Positions 17,626-26,340 of a DNA stretch of 64,000 nucleotides are shown in pieces (position 1 is the first letter of the stretch; each line of letters starts with the position of its first letter). The DNA comes from Szabonella alba (GTDB lineage Bacteria; Pseudomonadota; Alphaproteobacteria; Rhodobacterales; Rhodobacteraceae), in NCBI RefSeq assembly GCF_016765775.1, contig NZ_JAESVN010000004.1:372001-436000 (forward strand), written 5' to 3'. Under the pieces are notes generated by a model. The model was not told where the DNA came from. It searched no databases and worked only from the letters and a program-made list of their open reading frames with translations. The position numbers and the translations under genes are program-made.

Positions 17626-19560
17626 ATGAAACGCCTTCGACTGCCCTTCGGATTGCGGGCCCGCAGCGCCTTGGCTGTGCCGGCCCTGACCCTTGTTTTT
17701 CTGTCCGCCGGACTTTCGGCAGCCGAGGCGCAGCGCCTTGCGCTGGTGGTCGGCAATTCGGATTATAGCGGTGTTTCGCCTTTGAAAAACGCCTCCCGCG
17801 ATGCGCGGGACGTGGCTGATTCGCTGACCCGTCTGGGGTTTGAGGTGACGCTGCTGACCGATGTGCAGACCGCCGATTTCTGGGATCGGGTGGATGCGTT
17901 CAGCAAGGCCGCCGAAACCGCCGAAAGCGCTGTCTTCTTCTATTCCGGCCATGCCTTCCAGATGAATGGCGCGAATTATCTTGTGCCGGTTGACGCGAAA
18001 TTGTCCAGCCGCGATGCGATCCGTGACGAGACGTGGAATCTGGACGGAATCATTGCCCGGCTGCAGGACCGCAAGCGCCAGACGCTGATTTTCCTGGATG
18101 CCTGCCGCAACGATCCCCTGCCGCAAGCGGTGCGCGGCTCGGGTGCTGCGGATGGTCTGGCACGGCTGCAGACCGGTGTGGGCACGTTCGTCGCCTTTGC
18201 GACCGAACCGGGTGCGGTCACCTATGACGGGGCGGGCGATGCGCCCAACAGCCCCTTCACCACCGCCCTTCTGGAACATATCGAAACGCCCGGCATTTCG
18301 GTTTCCGACATGATGATCCGGGTCCGCAATGAGGTTGAGGAACGCACCCTGCGCCGTCAGACGCCCTGGGACCAGTCCTCACTGCGCGAACAGTTCTATT
18401 TCAAACCTTCCGTCGAGACACGGCAGGAGCTGAGCGAGGCGGATTTCGAGCTTCTGGCGCAGCTTCCGACCGAGGACCGCCGCAAGTTTCTGGACCTGCT
18501 GCGCGCCTCGGGCTTTTCCGAGGAAAGCCTGCGCGCGGCGGATGTCGCGATCGAGGTGGCAAGTCTCAATCTGGAAATCGCGGCCTCGGATGGCGGCGTT
18601 TCCATCGGATCCGGGGAAGGTGAGGCTTCGGCCAGCAGTTCCGAGGTGACGCTGACCGATTCGGCCGGCACAGAAATCGCCGCAGCCCCTGCCCCGGAAC
18701 CCGAGCCGGAGTTTGAATTCGAGATCGTCGAGGGTGGCGTGACCATCGGGGACGCCCCTGCAGCACCCGATGCGCCGTTTGCACTGGCCGAGGCCGACCC
18801 GGCGCCAGCAGGCGAACCGGCAGCGACCGGAGAATTGGCCGTTGCCGCGCTGGACCCGGCGGTAACGCCGCCGTCCGCGCCCGACAGCGGGGCCAGTGCC
18901 CCGTCCAACCGCGTCGGCGCCATTGAGGATACGCCGATCGACCTGCTGCCGCAGCCCGATGTCACCCTCGCCATGGCCAACCCGGATGAGCAACCGCCGA
19001 TCCGTCTGGCCGCCCTGACCTGGGAAACGCGCGGCATCATCGGGATCAATGCCCTGACGGTCGACCGGCTGCGCGTCGCCGGAAATGAGGTGACCCCCGA
19101 CAATGAGGCCAATCGCGACCTGCTGGCCCGGATCGACCCGCGGCTGCTGAACCCGGCCGAGGAACAGGCCGCTCAAAGCCCTGCCGATGCGCGGGAACTG
19201 GCGCGCATGGCCCAGACCGAACTGCGCCGCCTTGGCTGCTATCATATGGGGATCGACGGGGCATGGGGTCCGGGATCGCGCACCGCGCTGACCAGTTATT
19301 ACCTTGCCAAACGCAGCGTGCCCGACACGCTGGAACCCACGGACGAGCTGATCGAGGCGCTGAAGGGCGAGACCAAGGTCGTCTGTGAGGTCCGCGTCGC
19401 CAAGGCGGTCGTCAAAGGCAAGACCAAGGCGATCCTGCCCGTCAAGGCCGAAGTGCGCGACACCCGCCGTGTGAACAAGCAGACCGGCCGCGTGGTCGTC
19501 ACCCAGACCGAGCGTAAATCGAATATCAAGAAGGGCCTGCTGAACCCCGGATCTTTCTAA
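17626..19560 (+). CDS. secreted caspase-like (C14) protein with peptidoglycan-binding domain
   Basis: The protein has 644 residues: a Sec signal peptide (1-36, ending AEAQ), a caspase/metacaspase p20-type domain (about 37-265), an acidic Ala/Pro/Glu-rich middle region, and near the C-terminus (about 525-570) a PG_binding_1-like repeat (AQTELRRLGCYHMGIDGAWG). The catalytic dyad is intact: H109 in FFYSGHAFQ and C160 in FLDACRNDP. I chose the ATG at 17626 because it begins the signal peptide; the open frame starting at 17410 has no such feature. Caspase-fold proteins in bacteria cleave after basic residues or act as pseudoproteases; periplasmic placement next to peptidoglycan is inferred. Two terminators follow. 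Confidence 0.88.
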   Translation: MKRLRLPFGLRARSALAVPALTLVFLSAGLSAAEAQRLALVVGNSDYSGVSPLKNASRDARDVADSLTRLGFEVTLLTDVQTADFWDRVDAFSKAAETAESAVFFYSGHAFQMNGANYLVPVDAKLSSRDAIRDETWNLDGIIARLQDRKRQTLIFLDACRNDPLPQAVRGSGAADGLARLQTGVGTFVAFATEPGAVTYDGAGDAPNSPFTTALLEHIETPGISVSDMMIRVRNEVEERTLRRQTPWDQSSLREQFYFKPSVETRQELSEADFELLAQLPTEDRRKFLDLLRASGFSEESLRAADVAIEVASLNLEIAASDGGVSIGSGEGEASASSSEVTLTDSAGTEIAAAPAPEPEPEFEFEIVEGGVTIGDAPAAPDAPFALAEADPAPAGEPAATGELAVAALDPAVTPPSAPDSGASAPSNRVGAIEDTPIDLLPQPDVTLAMANPDEQPPIRLAALTWETRGIIGINALTVDRLRVAGNEVTPDNEANRDLLARIDPRLLNPAEEQAAQSPADARELARMAQTELRRLGCYHMGIDGAWGPGSRTALTSYYLAKRSVPDTLEPTDELIEALKGETKVVCEVRVAKAVVKGKTKAILPVKAEVRDTRRVNKQTGRVVVTQTERKSNIKKGLLNPGSF

Positions 19561-19589
19561 GGGTTCGTTCTGGAAGGGGCTGCAAAGAA

Positions 19590-19623
19590 GCCGCAGGACA
19601 ATCGCAATGTCCCGCGGCCTTTT
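19590..19623 (+). terminator. intrinsic terminator after the caspase-like gene
   Basis: An 11-bp stem with one mismatch (GCCGCAGGACA with TGTCCCGCGGC), a 7-base loop and TTTT at 19620-19623. It lies 30 bases past the stop. Confidence 0.75.
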
Positions 19624-19677
19624 GTTCCGCCGCTTCCCCTTGCGGTCACGGTGAAGACGAGATGATCCTCAGAACAG

Positions 19678-19708
19678 AAAAAGCGCCCGGCTTCGGGGCG
19701 CTTTTTTT
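19678..19708. terminator. bidirectional terminator between convergent genes
   Basis: The stem AAGCGCCC / GGGCGCTT has a GC-rich loop, with an A-tract before (19678-19682) and seven T after (19702-19708). It can stop both the caspase-like transcript and the oppositely directed OmpA-family transcript. Confidence 0.85.
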
Positions 19709-19735
19709 ATCCAGTTTGTGGCGGTAATATAGCCG

Positions 19736-20254
19736 TCAGCGCAGATCTACACGCAACTCTACGCGGCGGTTCTCGGGATCAAACTCATCGCCGGTGCGCG
19801 GCTGCGTCTTGCCCAGTCCGACCGCCGTCAGACGTTCCGGCGCCACCCCCAGATCAGCAAGGAAATCACGCACCGCCCTGGCCCGTGCCTCGGACAGGTC
19901 AAGATTGTAGTCATCGGTGCCGATTGCATCGGTATGGCCCTCGACCACGAACCGCGCGATCTCAAGCCGTTCATCCTGCATCATCTGCGCAAAGACCCCA
20001 AGGCTTTGCTGCGCCTCGGGCGTCAATTGTGCCGAATCAAGTTCAAACGTCACCAGCATGTCCAACCCCATCGGAGCAGCCGGTTGCTCACATTCCTGGG
20101 GCGTGCCGATGCAGATGCCCCTTGTGGCGCCCATATCGATGGAATTGATGAAGAATTCAACGAGTTCATCGGTCGTGTACTGGTCCTGAGCCATCACGCC
20201 AACGGGCGCGGCAAGGCTGGCGGCAAGGATCGAAGACAACAGAACAGGGCGCAT
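19736..20254 (-). CDS. OmpA-family periplasmic/outer-membrane protein
   Basis: The protein has 172 residues: a signal peptide (SSILAASLAAPVGVMAQ), a short N-terminal region with two cysteines (GICIGTPQECEQ) and an OmpA C-terminal peptidoglycan-binding domain (about 70-172). The domain has FELDSAQLTPEAQ, VEGHTDAIGTDDYNLDLS and NRRVEL, the residues that bind diaminopimelate. I chose the ATG at 20254, which AAGGAGA precedes, and not an upstream in-frame one. There is no lipobox cysteine at the cleavage site, so it is probably soluble rather than a Pal lipoprotein. It closes the envelope gene group. Confidence 0.88.
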   Translation of the reverse strand: MRPVLLSSILAASLAAPVGVMAQDQYTTDELVEFFINSIDMGATRGICIGTPQECEQPAAPMGLDMLVTFELDSAQLTPEAQQSLGVFAQMMQDERLEIARFVVEGHTDAIGTDDYNLDLSEARARAVRDFLADLGVAPERLTAVGLGKTQPRTGDEFDPENRRVELRVDLR

Positions 20255-20320
20255 GAAATTCTCCTTATCAATGCTGGTGATCATAGCCGGAAAGGCACTT
20301 CCGGTCAATGAAAGCAGAAC

Positions 20321-21756
20321 CTATCGCGCCAACGCCAGCAGCCCCGAAACATCAAGATGCGCCTCAGGATGCCGGGCCAGCCGGTCCAGCACCGCATCGA
20401 CCTCGGCCCCGTAATCCAGAGCTTATCCGCTGCCGCCCAGTCCTGCAGAAAGGCCCGGCGAAATGCGTCCGAGCCGAAAATGCCACGCAGGTAGCTGCCC
20501 ATCACCCGCCCGTCTGTGGAAACCGCGCCTTCGGGCTGCCCGGTCACCATGGCAAAGGGCCGTGCGCGGCCCGGCCCGCTGCTGCGGCCGATATGGATCT
20601 CATAGCCCTGCATATCGGTGCCGCTGGCCAGATGCCGGGCGCGCACCCGCTCCAGCCGCTTGTCGGGCGTCATTTCGGTCTCGATCTCCGGCATCCCCAG
20701 ACCCGCCACCGTGCCGGGCGGGCCCTCGATCCCGCCGGGGTCGCGGATCACGCGGCTCAGCGTCTGATAGCCGCCGCACAGCCCCAGAATCGCGCGCCCC
20801 CGCCGGTGATGCGCCACCAGATCCACATCCCGGCCCTGCGCGCGCAGAAAGGCCAGATCACCACAGGTCGATTTTGTGCCCGGCAGGATCACCAGATCGG
20901 TATCGCCCGGCAGCGCCTCACCCGGTTGCAGAATGGTCAGGCTGACGCCGGGTTCCTGCGCCAGCGGGTCCAGATCGTCGAAATTGGCAATCCGCGACAG
21001 GCCCAGACAGACGATCCGCAACGCCCCCGTCCCGTGACGGCGCGGAAGGTCCAGCGCATCCTCGGCCGGAAGACGGGCCGCCTCGGGAAAATAGGGCAGG
21101 ACACCGAAACCCTGCCAGCCGCTGCGCGCCGCAATCAGCCGATAGCCTTCATCAAACAGCGTAACATCGCCCCGGAACTTGTTGATGATGAAGCCTTTCA
21201 CCATGGCAGCATCCGTAGGGCCCAGCACCGCCTGCGTGCCGATCACCTGCGCGATCACGCCGCCCCGGTCGATATCCCCCACCAGCACCATCGGCACCGA
21301 CGCCGCCCGGGCAAAGCCCATATTCGCGACATCCCGCGCCCGCAGATTGACCTCGGCAGGGCTGCCCGCGCCTTCGACGATCACCAGATCCGCCGCCGCC
21401 GCAAGCCGGTGGAAACTGTCCGGAACCGGCGCCATCAGTCCGGCCTTCAATGCGCTTTAATCGCGCGCACGGGTCGTGGTCAGCCGCCGCGCCTGCACGA
21501 TGACCTGCGCGCCGGTTTCCGATTCGGGCTTCAGCAGGACAGGATTCATATCCGTCACCGGCTCCACCCCGCAGGCCAGCGCCTGCGCCCGCCCGATCTC
21601 AACGCCATCGGCGGTGACGGCGGCATTGTTCGACATGTTCTGCGGCTTGAAGGGCAAAACCGTAAGGCCCCGATTGCGAGCGGCCCGGCACAGGCCCGCA
21701 ACCAGCAGCGACTTGCCGACATTCGACCCCGCCCCCTGGATCATCAGTGCAGGCAT
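20321..21756 (-). pseudogene. cobQ: cobQ, cobyric acid synthase, broken by a stop and a frameshift
   Basis: The intact enzyme amidates four side chains of adenosylcobyrinic diamide. The N-terminus ([17 protein letters not shown], from 21756) is normal until an in-frame TAA at 21457-21459. The same frame then continues with LKAGLMAPV and [18 protein letters not shown], and the glutamine-amidotransferase part has its nucleophile region ILGLCGGYQ. Near 20420-20426 the frame shifts: the expected tail [20 protein letters not shown] continues in another frame and ends at the TAG at 20321-20323. The two lesions make this a pseudogene unless both are sequencing errors. Confidence 0.88.
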
Positions 21757-21790
21757 GGCAGATCCCCGAACGCAGCGCGGCGGATGCTGC

Positions 21791-21862
21791 GGGAGCCTCC
21801 GGCGGAGGTATTTTCCGCCAAGATGAACGCCGCAGCAAAAGGCAGGGGGCGCCGCGCCCCCG
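21791..21862. repeat. intergenic palindromic element, copy 1
   Basis: CCTCC-GGC-GGAGG is followed by GTATTTT...AAGATGAA and then a perfect GGGGGCG / CGCCCCC hairpin (21845-21861). Its first 23 bases match 62985-63007. Similar elements occur in at least six other gaps of the window. Confidence 0.7.
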
Positions 21863-21967
21863 TCCACTGGAACAAAGAGGGCGCGGCGCTTTCACCTTGG
21901 GCGGTCATCGGGACCTCTCCCTGTGCCGCAGATTCAGAATTGCCCGAACCGGTTACCATTCGGTTGC

Positions 21968-22030
21968 TTTCATCATGGCCCAAATACCTCGGGGGTGAGC
22001 GCGCCAGCGCGAGGGGGCAGCGCCCCCTTG
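21968..22030. repeat. intergenic palindromic element, copy 2 (inverted)
   Basis: It reads TTTCATCATGG...AAATACCTCGGGG and then a GGGGGC / GCCCCC hairpin. This is the reverse orientation of copy 1. It lies just after the remnant of cobO. Confidence 0.65.
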
Positions 22031-22036
22031 CCTGCT

Positions 22037-22440
22037 TCAGAACTCGACGCCCTTCCGGGCCTTGATGCCCGCGCGGAACGGATGTTTCACCAGCATCATC
22101 TCGGTCACCAGATCGGCAGCCTCGATCAGGTCGGGTTTCGCGTTGCGCCCGGTCAGCACGACATGGGTCAAGGGCGGTTTTTCGGTCGCCAGAAAAACCA
22201 GCACCTAGGCGACATCCAGATAATCATAGCGCAGCGCGATATTGATCTCATCCAGCAACACCAGCCGGATCGCCGGATCGCGGATCAGATCCTTGGCCTT
22301 TTCCCAGCCCGCCCTTGCGGCGGCGATATCGCGTTCGCGGTCTTGGGTTTCCCGGGTAAAGCCCACTCCCATCGCGTGAAACTGGCACAGATGCGGGAAA
22401 TGCGTCTCGATCAGGCGCCGTTCGCCGGTGTCCTGATCCA
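22037..22440 (-). pseudogene. cobO: cobO remnant, cob(I)yrinic acid adenosyltransferase
   Basis: The 3' two-thirds of a corrinoid adenosyltransferase is clear: DTGERRLIETHFPHLCQFHAM, AGWEKAKDLI, VLLDEINIALRYDYLDVA and, in the same frame after a TAG at 22205-22207, TEKPPLTHVVLTGRNAKPDL and HPFRAGIKARKGVEF. The TAG stands where the family usually has Glu (GAG). The first 75 residues or so, including the P-loop (GKGKGKST), are missing: homology stops at about 22440, where oppositely directed cobB-like sequence takes over. Non-functional. Confidence 0.88.
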
Positions 22441-22539
22441 GAGCTCGGGCCTTGCCTTGCCGAAACCGCTGTTGAAGGCGTTTGACTGGCCCGCAATCCG
22501 CTCGCGCATCACCGTTGACGGCGTTGTGGTGCGGCCCGC

Positions 22540-23655
22540 CACCGCGATCCGCGCACATCTGCGGCAGGCGAGAGGCGCCGATCTGGTGATCGCCGAAGGG
22601 TCGATGGGCCTTTTCGACGGCGTGGCCCACCGGGGCGAGACCGGAAACGGCGCCAGTGCCGATATCGCGGCTCTGGCGGGCTGGCCGGTGATTCTGGTGC
22701 TGGACATCTCGGGGCAGGTGCAATCGGCGGCGGCGGTGGCGCTTGGCTTTGTACGGCTGTGCCCGGGACTGCGGCTGGCCGGGGTGATCCTGAACCGCGC
22801 CGCCTCATCCCGGCATGAGGCGCTGGCCCGGGCGGGCATGGCCGAGGCCCGGATTCCGGTGTTTGGCACCCTGCCCAAAAACGGCGATGTCACCCTGCCC
22901 GAACGGCATCTGGGCCTTGTGCAGGCCTTTGAAAGTGCCGGCCTGGCTGACCGGCTGGCCGGGCTTGCGTCCTTCGCCGAACGCCATCTGGACCTTGACG
23001 CGATCCGCGCCGCCGCCGCCCCGGACACGCCCAGGGATGAGGCTGCGCTGCCCGCAAGGCCACCCCTGCCGCCCCCCGGCCAGCGCATCGCGCTGGCGCA
23101 GGACGCGGCGTTCAGCTTTCTCTATCCGCATCAGCTGGCAGGCTGGCGCGCCGCCGGGGCAGAGATCCTGCCCTTTTCGCCGCTGGCTGACACACCCCCA
23201 CCCGATGCCGCCAATTGCTGCTGGCTGCCGGGCGGCTATCCCGAGCTTCATGCCGGGGCTCTGTCCGGGGCCGCGCGTTTTCTGACGGGTCTGCGGCAGT
23301 TCGCCGATACCCGTCCCGTCCATGGTGAATGCGGCGGCTTCATGGTTCTGGGGCAAAGCCTGACCGACAAGGACGGGATCACGCATCCGATGGCCGGGCT
23401 GCTTGGGCATGCAACCTCCTATGCCAGCCGCCGGATGCATCTGGGCTATCGCGCGGCGCGGCTGTTGCAGCCGATGCCGGGGCTTGCGGCGGGACAGGTG
23501 CTGCGCGGGCATGAGTTTCACTATTCGACGCAAGGCACGCACCCGAACGGCAGTGCCGATCAGCCGCTTTCCGAAATCCGCGACGCCAATGACAGCCCCC
23601 TGCCCGAGGGTGGCGGCTTTCGCCGGATGGCGGGTGGCGGATCGGTCAGCGGCAA
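22540..23655 (+). pseudogene. cobB: cobB remnant, cobyrinic acid a,c-diamide synthase
   Basis: Homology to the a,c-diamide synthase begins near ADLVIAEGSMGLFDG and runs through LAGVILNRAAS, the glutamine-amidotransferase core (LPGGYPELHAG, HGECGGFMVLG) and LRGHEFHYST. The N-terminal P-loop region is absent, and the sequence between 22440 and 22540 is open but not recognisable. The 3' end stops matching near 23655, where a piece of cobA follows in another frame. A long open frame remains only because of the high GC. With both ends lost it should not make an active enzyme. Confidence 0.8.
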
Positions 23656-24002
23656 CGGAGGGCATCCCGTTGACCCGCCGCCTGACGGCGCGCCGCGTGC
23701 AATTCGTGACCGGCGCCGATGTGACCGGCGATCTGCCCGAGGGGCTGAACTGGGCGGCGCTGGCCGATCCGGAGGCGACCACAGTGGTCTATATGGGAAA
23801 GCGCACCTGCGCTGCCCTCGCCACCGCCCTGATCGCAGAGGGCCTGCCCGGCGAAACGCCCGTGCTGCTGGCCGAAGGTGTCTCGCCCCCCGGTCAGCGC
23901 CTGACGCGCGGCAGGCTGGCGGGGCTTGAGACACTGGCGGCGGACGCAGGGGAGGGTCCGGTGCTGATCCTCATCGGGCCTTTGGCCGGGGCCAACCCTT
24001 GA
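23655..24002 (+). pseudogene. cobA: cobA remnant, uroporphyrinogen-III C-methyltransferase 3' end
   Basis: Only the last 115 residues or so of a SUMT-type methyltransferase are present: GIPLTRRLTARRVQFVTGAD, WAALADPEATTVVYMGK, TPVLLAEGVSPPGQR and a normal end GPLAGANP before the TGA. The N-terminal half with the SAM-binding GAGPGD region is gone. The fragment is joined directly to the truncated cobB, in a different frame. Confidence 0.82.
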
Positions 24003-24149
24003 CGCCGGGCGCGGCGCGGGCTGAAGGGTTCGGGCCTTGTGACGCCGCGCGTGCGCAACCCGGCCTCATCGGGCATCCCCGCGACGGGGGGCAGGCCCGC
24101 CCTGCCCCCTTTTTATCCCGATTTCCCTTACCGATCACCGGACCGCACC

Positions 24150-24920
24150 ATGCCCTCCCCATTTGATCTGACGCTGATCGGCATCGGTACCGGGGATCCC
24201 GGGCATCTGACGCTGCAGGCGATCCGCGCGATCAACCGCGACGATCTGGTGCTGATCCCGCGCAAGGGGGCGGCGAAATCCGATCTGGCCGAACTGCGCC
24301 ATGCGATCCTGACCGAAGTGCTGACCCGCCCCGTTCCGGTCGCCGAGTTCGACCTGCCCGAGCGCGACCCCGCCATCCCGGATTACCGCAGGCGGGTCGA
24401 GGCCTAGCATGACACGATTGCCGAAGTCTGGGCCAGCACCATCGCGGCCCGCCTGCCAGAGGCCGCCCGTGCGCACGCCCCGGCCCGCGTTGCCCTGCTG
24501 GTCTGGGGGGATCCGTCGCTTTACGACAGCACGCTGCGCATCGCGGCCCGGCTGTCACCCGCGCCCGCAATCACCGTCATTCCGGGCCTGACCTCGCTGC
24601 AGATCCTGACTGCCGCGCATCGGATCCCACTCCATGATCTGGCGGGCGCGGTCACGATCACCACGGGCCGCAACCTGCGCGATCACGGCTGGCCCGCCGG
24701 ATCAAGCCGGATTGCCGTCATGCTGGATGGCGGTTGCGCCTTTGGCGGACTGCCGCCCAAGGGGGTTCATATCTGGTGGGGCGGCTATGTCGGGATGGCG
24801 GAGGAATGCCTGATCGCAGGGCCGCTGGCCGTGGCCGCCGCGCGGATCATCGAAACCCGCGCCCGGCTGCGCGCCCGCCATGGCTGGATCATGGATATCT
24901 CTATCCTGTCGCGCGACTGA
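24150..24920 (+). pseudogene. cobF: cobF, precorrin-6A synthase, interrupted by an in-frame stop
   Basis: The full-length gene (about 256 codons) is present in one frame from the ATG at 24150 to the TGA at 24918-24920: LTLIGIGTGDPGHLTLQAI, ALLVWGDPSLYDSTLRIAAR, VIPGLTSLQILTAAH and HGWIMDIS. A TAG at 24405-24407 follows RRVEA, and HDTIAEVW continues after it. The family normally has Trp there, so TGG to TAG is the likely change. Only this lesion was seen, so it is the youngest-looking break in the cob cluster. Confidence 0.88.
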
Positions 24921-24980
24921 CCGGCGCGCCCATCCTGCCGCCAAAGGCCAGCAGTCACAGAACGCCCGCGCGGCTTGCCC

Positions 24981-25002
24981 TTTCATCTTGGCGAAAATAC
25001 CT
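24981..25002. repeat. intergenic palindromic element, copy 3 (degenerate)
   Basis: Only the TTTCATCTTGG...AAAATACCT tail of the element is preserved, between cobF and the glycerate kinase gene. Confidence 0.5.
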
Positions 25003-25068
25003 AACTCCTGCAGGCAGCCCCCGGAACGCCGTCACAGTAAAGGGCACCCAAAAACCCGGCACCCGCCA

Positions 25069-26340
25069 TCAGCGGATCAGGATAGCCCGGAAATCATTGA
25101 CATTCGTGCCGGTCGGCCCCGGCACGAACAGATCACCCGAGGCCTCAAAGGCCGAATAGGCGTCATTGCCCGCCAGATCCGCCGCAGGGTCGCGCCCCGC
25201 CGCACGCAGCCGCGCGGCGGTGCCGCCATCGGCAAAGGCCCCGGCATTGTCTTCCGACCCGTCAATCCCGTCGGTATCGGCGGCAAGGGCCGTCATCGGC
25301 AGCCCCTCACCCGCCAGCGCCAGCGCCAGCAGGAATTCACTGTTGCGCCCGCCGCGTCCCATGCCGCGCCCCCGATCACGCAGCGTCACGGTGGTCTCTC
25401 CCCCCGACAGGATCACGACAGGGCGCTTGAAGGGTCGGTCGCGCAACGCCACTTCGCGCGCGATGGCGGCATGGACGCGGGCCACGTCGCGCGCCTCGCC
25501 CTCAATCGCATCCGACAGAATCACCGCCGGAACCCCCACCGCTTCGGCCTTCGCCGCCGCCGCCTCAAGCGAGATCCGGGCCGAGGCCATGACCCGCACC
25601 TCTTGCCCGGCAAAGACCGGATCATCAGGCATGGGGGCGGTGCCCTCCTCCCCCGCCAGCCAATCGGCAATCCGGGGCGGCAGGTCGATCCGCCAGCTTT
25701 GCACCAGCGCGCGCGCTTCGGCGCGCCCCTTGGCATCGGGCACGGTCGGCCCCGAGGCAACCTGCGCCGGATCATCGCCCGGCACATCCGACACCACCAG
25801 CGAGACCAGCCGCGCCGGATGGCAAGCCGCCGCCAGCCGCCCGCCCTTGATGCCGGAAACCTGCTTGCGGATCGCGTTCATGACCGAGATCGGCGCGCCA
25901 GAGGCCAGCAGGGCGCGGTTGAGTGCCGCCTCGTCCTCCAGCCCCATATCTCCGGGCGGCATGGGCAGAAGCGCGGAACCGCCGCCGCAGATCAGGGCGA
26001 CGACCAGATCATCGGGCGTCAGATCCGCAACCGCCGCGAACAGGGCGCGGGCGGCCTCCATCCCCGCCGCATCGGGCACGGGATGGGCGGCCTCCATCAC
26101 CCGGATGGTGCGGGTCGGGCAGCCATAGCCATGGCGCGTAACAACCACCCCGTCCAGCGGCGCGGGCCAGAGCCGTTCAAAGGCGGCGGCAAGCTGCGCC
26201 GCACCCTTGCCCGCGCCGATCACCACCGTCCGCCCCTTGGGCGGGTCGGGCAGATGGGGCCGCAAGGCGGTTTCGGGATCGGCGGCCCGGACGGCAGCAT
26301 CGAAAAGCGAGGCAAGAAAAGTGCGGTCATCCTGTGTCAT
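25069..26340 (-). CDS. glycerate kinase / MOFRL-family (TtuD-like) enzyme
   Basis: The protein has 423 residues. An N-terminal domain (about 1-245) contains RTVVIGAGKGAAQLA, VVTRHGYG, ICGGGSALLPMP and SDVPGDDPAQVASGPT. The C-terminal MOFRL domain (about 300-420) has ILSGGETTVT, GRGGRNSEFLLALAL and TDGIDGSEDNAGA. The family transfers phosphate from ATP to D-glycerate (2-glycerate kinase); older annotations call it hydroxypyruvate reductase. The start at 26340 begins MTQDDRTFL; the frame stays open upstream but has no family homology. A role in glyoxylate, tartrate or hydroxypyruvate use is inferred. It lies beside formate dehydrogenase, which may reflect C1/C2 metabolism. Confidence 0.9.
   Translation of the reverse strand: MTQDDRTFLASLFDAAVRAADPETALRPHLPDPPKGRTVVIGAGKGAAQLAAAFERLWPAPLDGVVVTRHGYGCPTRTIRVMEAAHPVPDAAGMEAARALFAAVADLTPDDLVVALICGGGSALLPMPPGDMGLEDEAALNRALLASGAPISVMNAIRKQVSGIKGGRLAAACHPARLVSLVVSDVPGDDPAQVASGPTVPDAKGRAEARALVQSWRIDLPPRIADWLAGEEGTAPMPDDPVFAGQEVRVMASARISLEAAAAKAEAVGVPAVILSDAIEGEARDVARVHAAIAREVALRDRPFKRPVVILSGGETTVTLRDRGRGMGRGGRNSEFLLALALAGEGLPMTALAADTDGIDGSEDNAGAFADGGTAARLRAAGRDPAADLAGNDAYSAFEASGDLFVPGPTGTNVNDFRAILIR

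Noticed and set aside
20308-22065. A 585-codon plus-strand open frame opposite cobQ
   Set aside because: Arg/Pro/His-rich shadow with no family features; the minus strand carries clear CobQ motifs.
21457-24407. Stop-codon recoding (TAG/TAA read through) as explanation for the cob genes
   Set aside because: The expected residues differ between sites, and deletions and a frameshift are also present, which recoding cannot explain.
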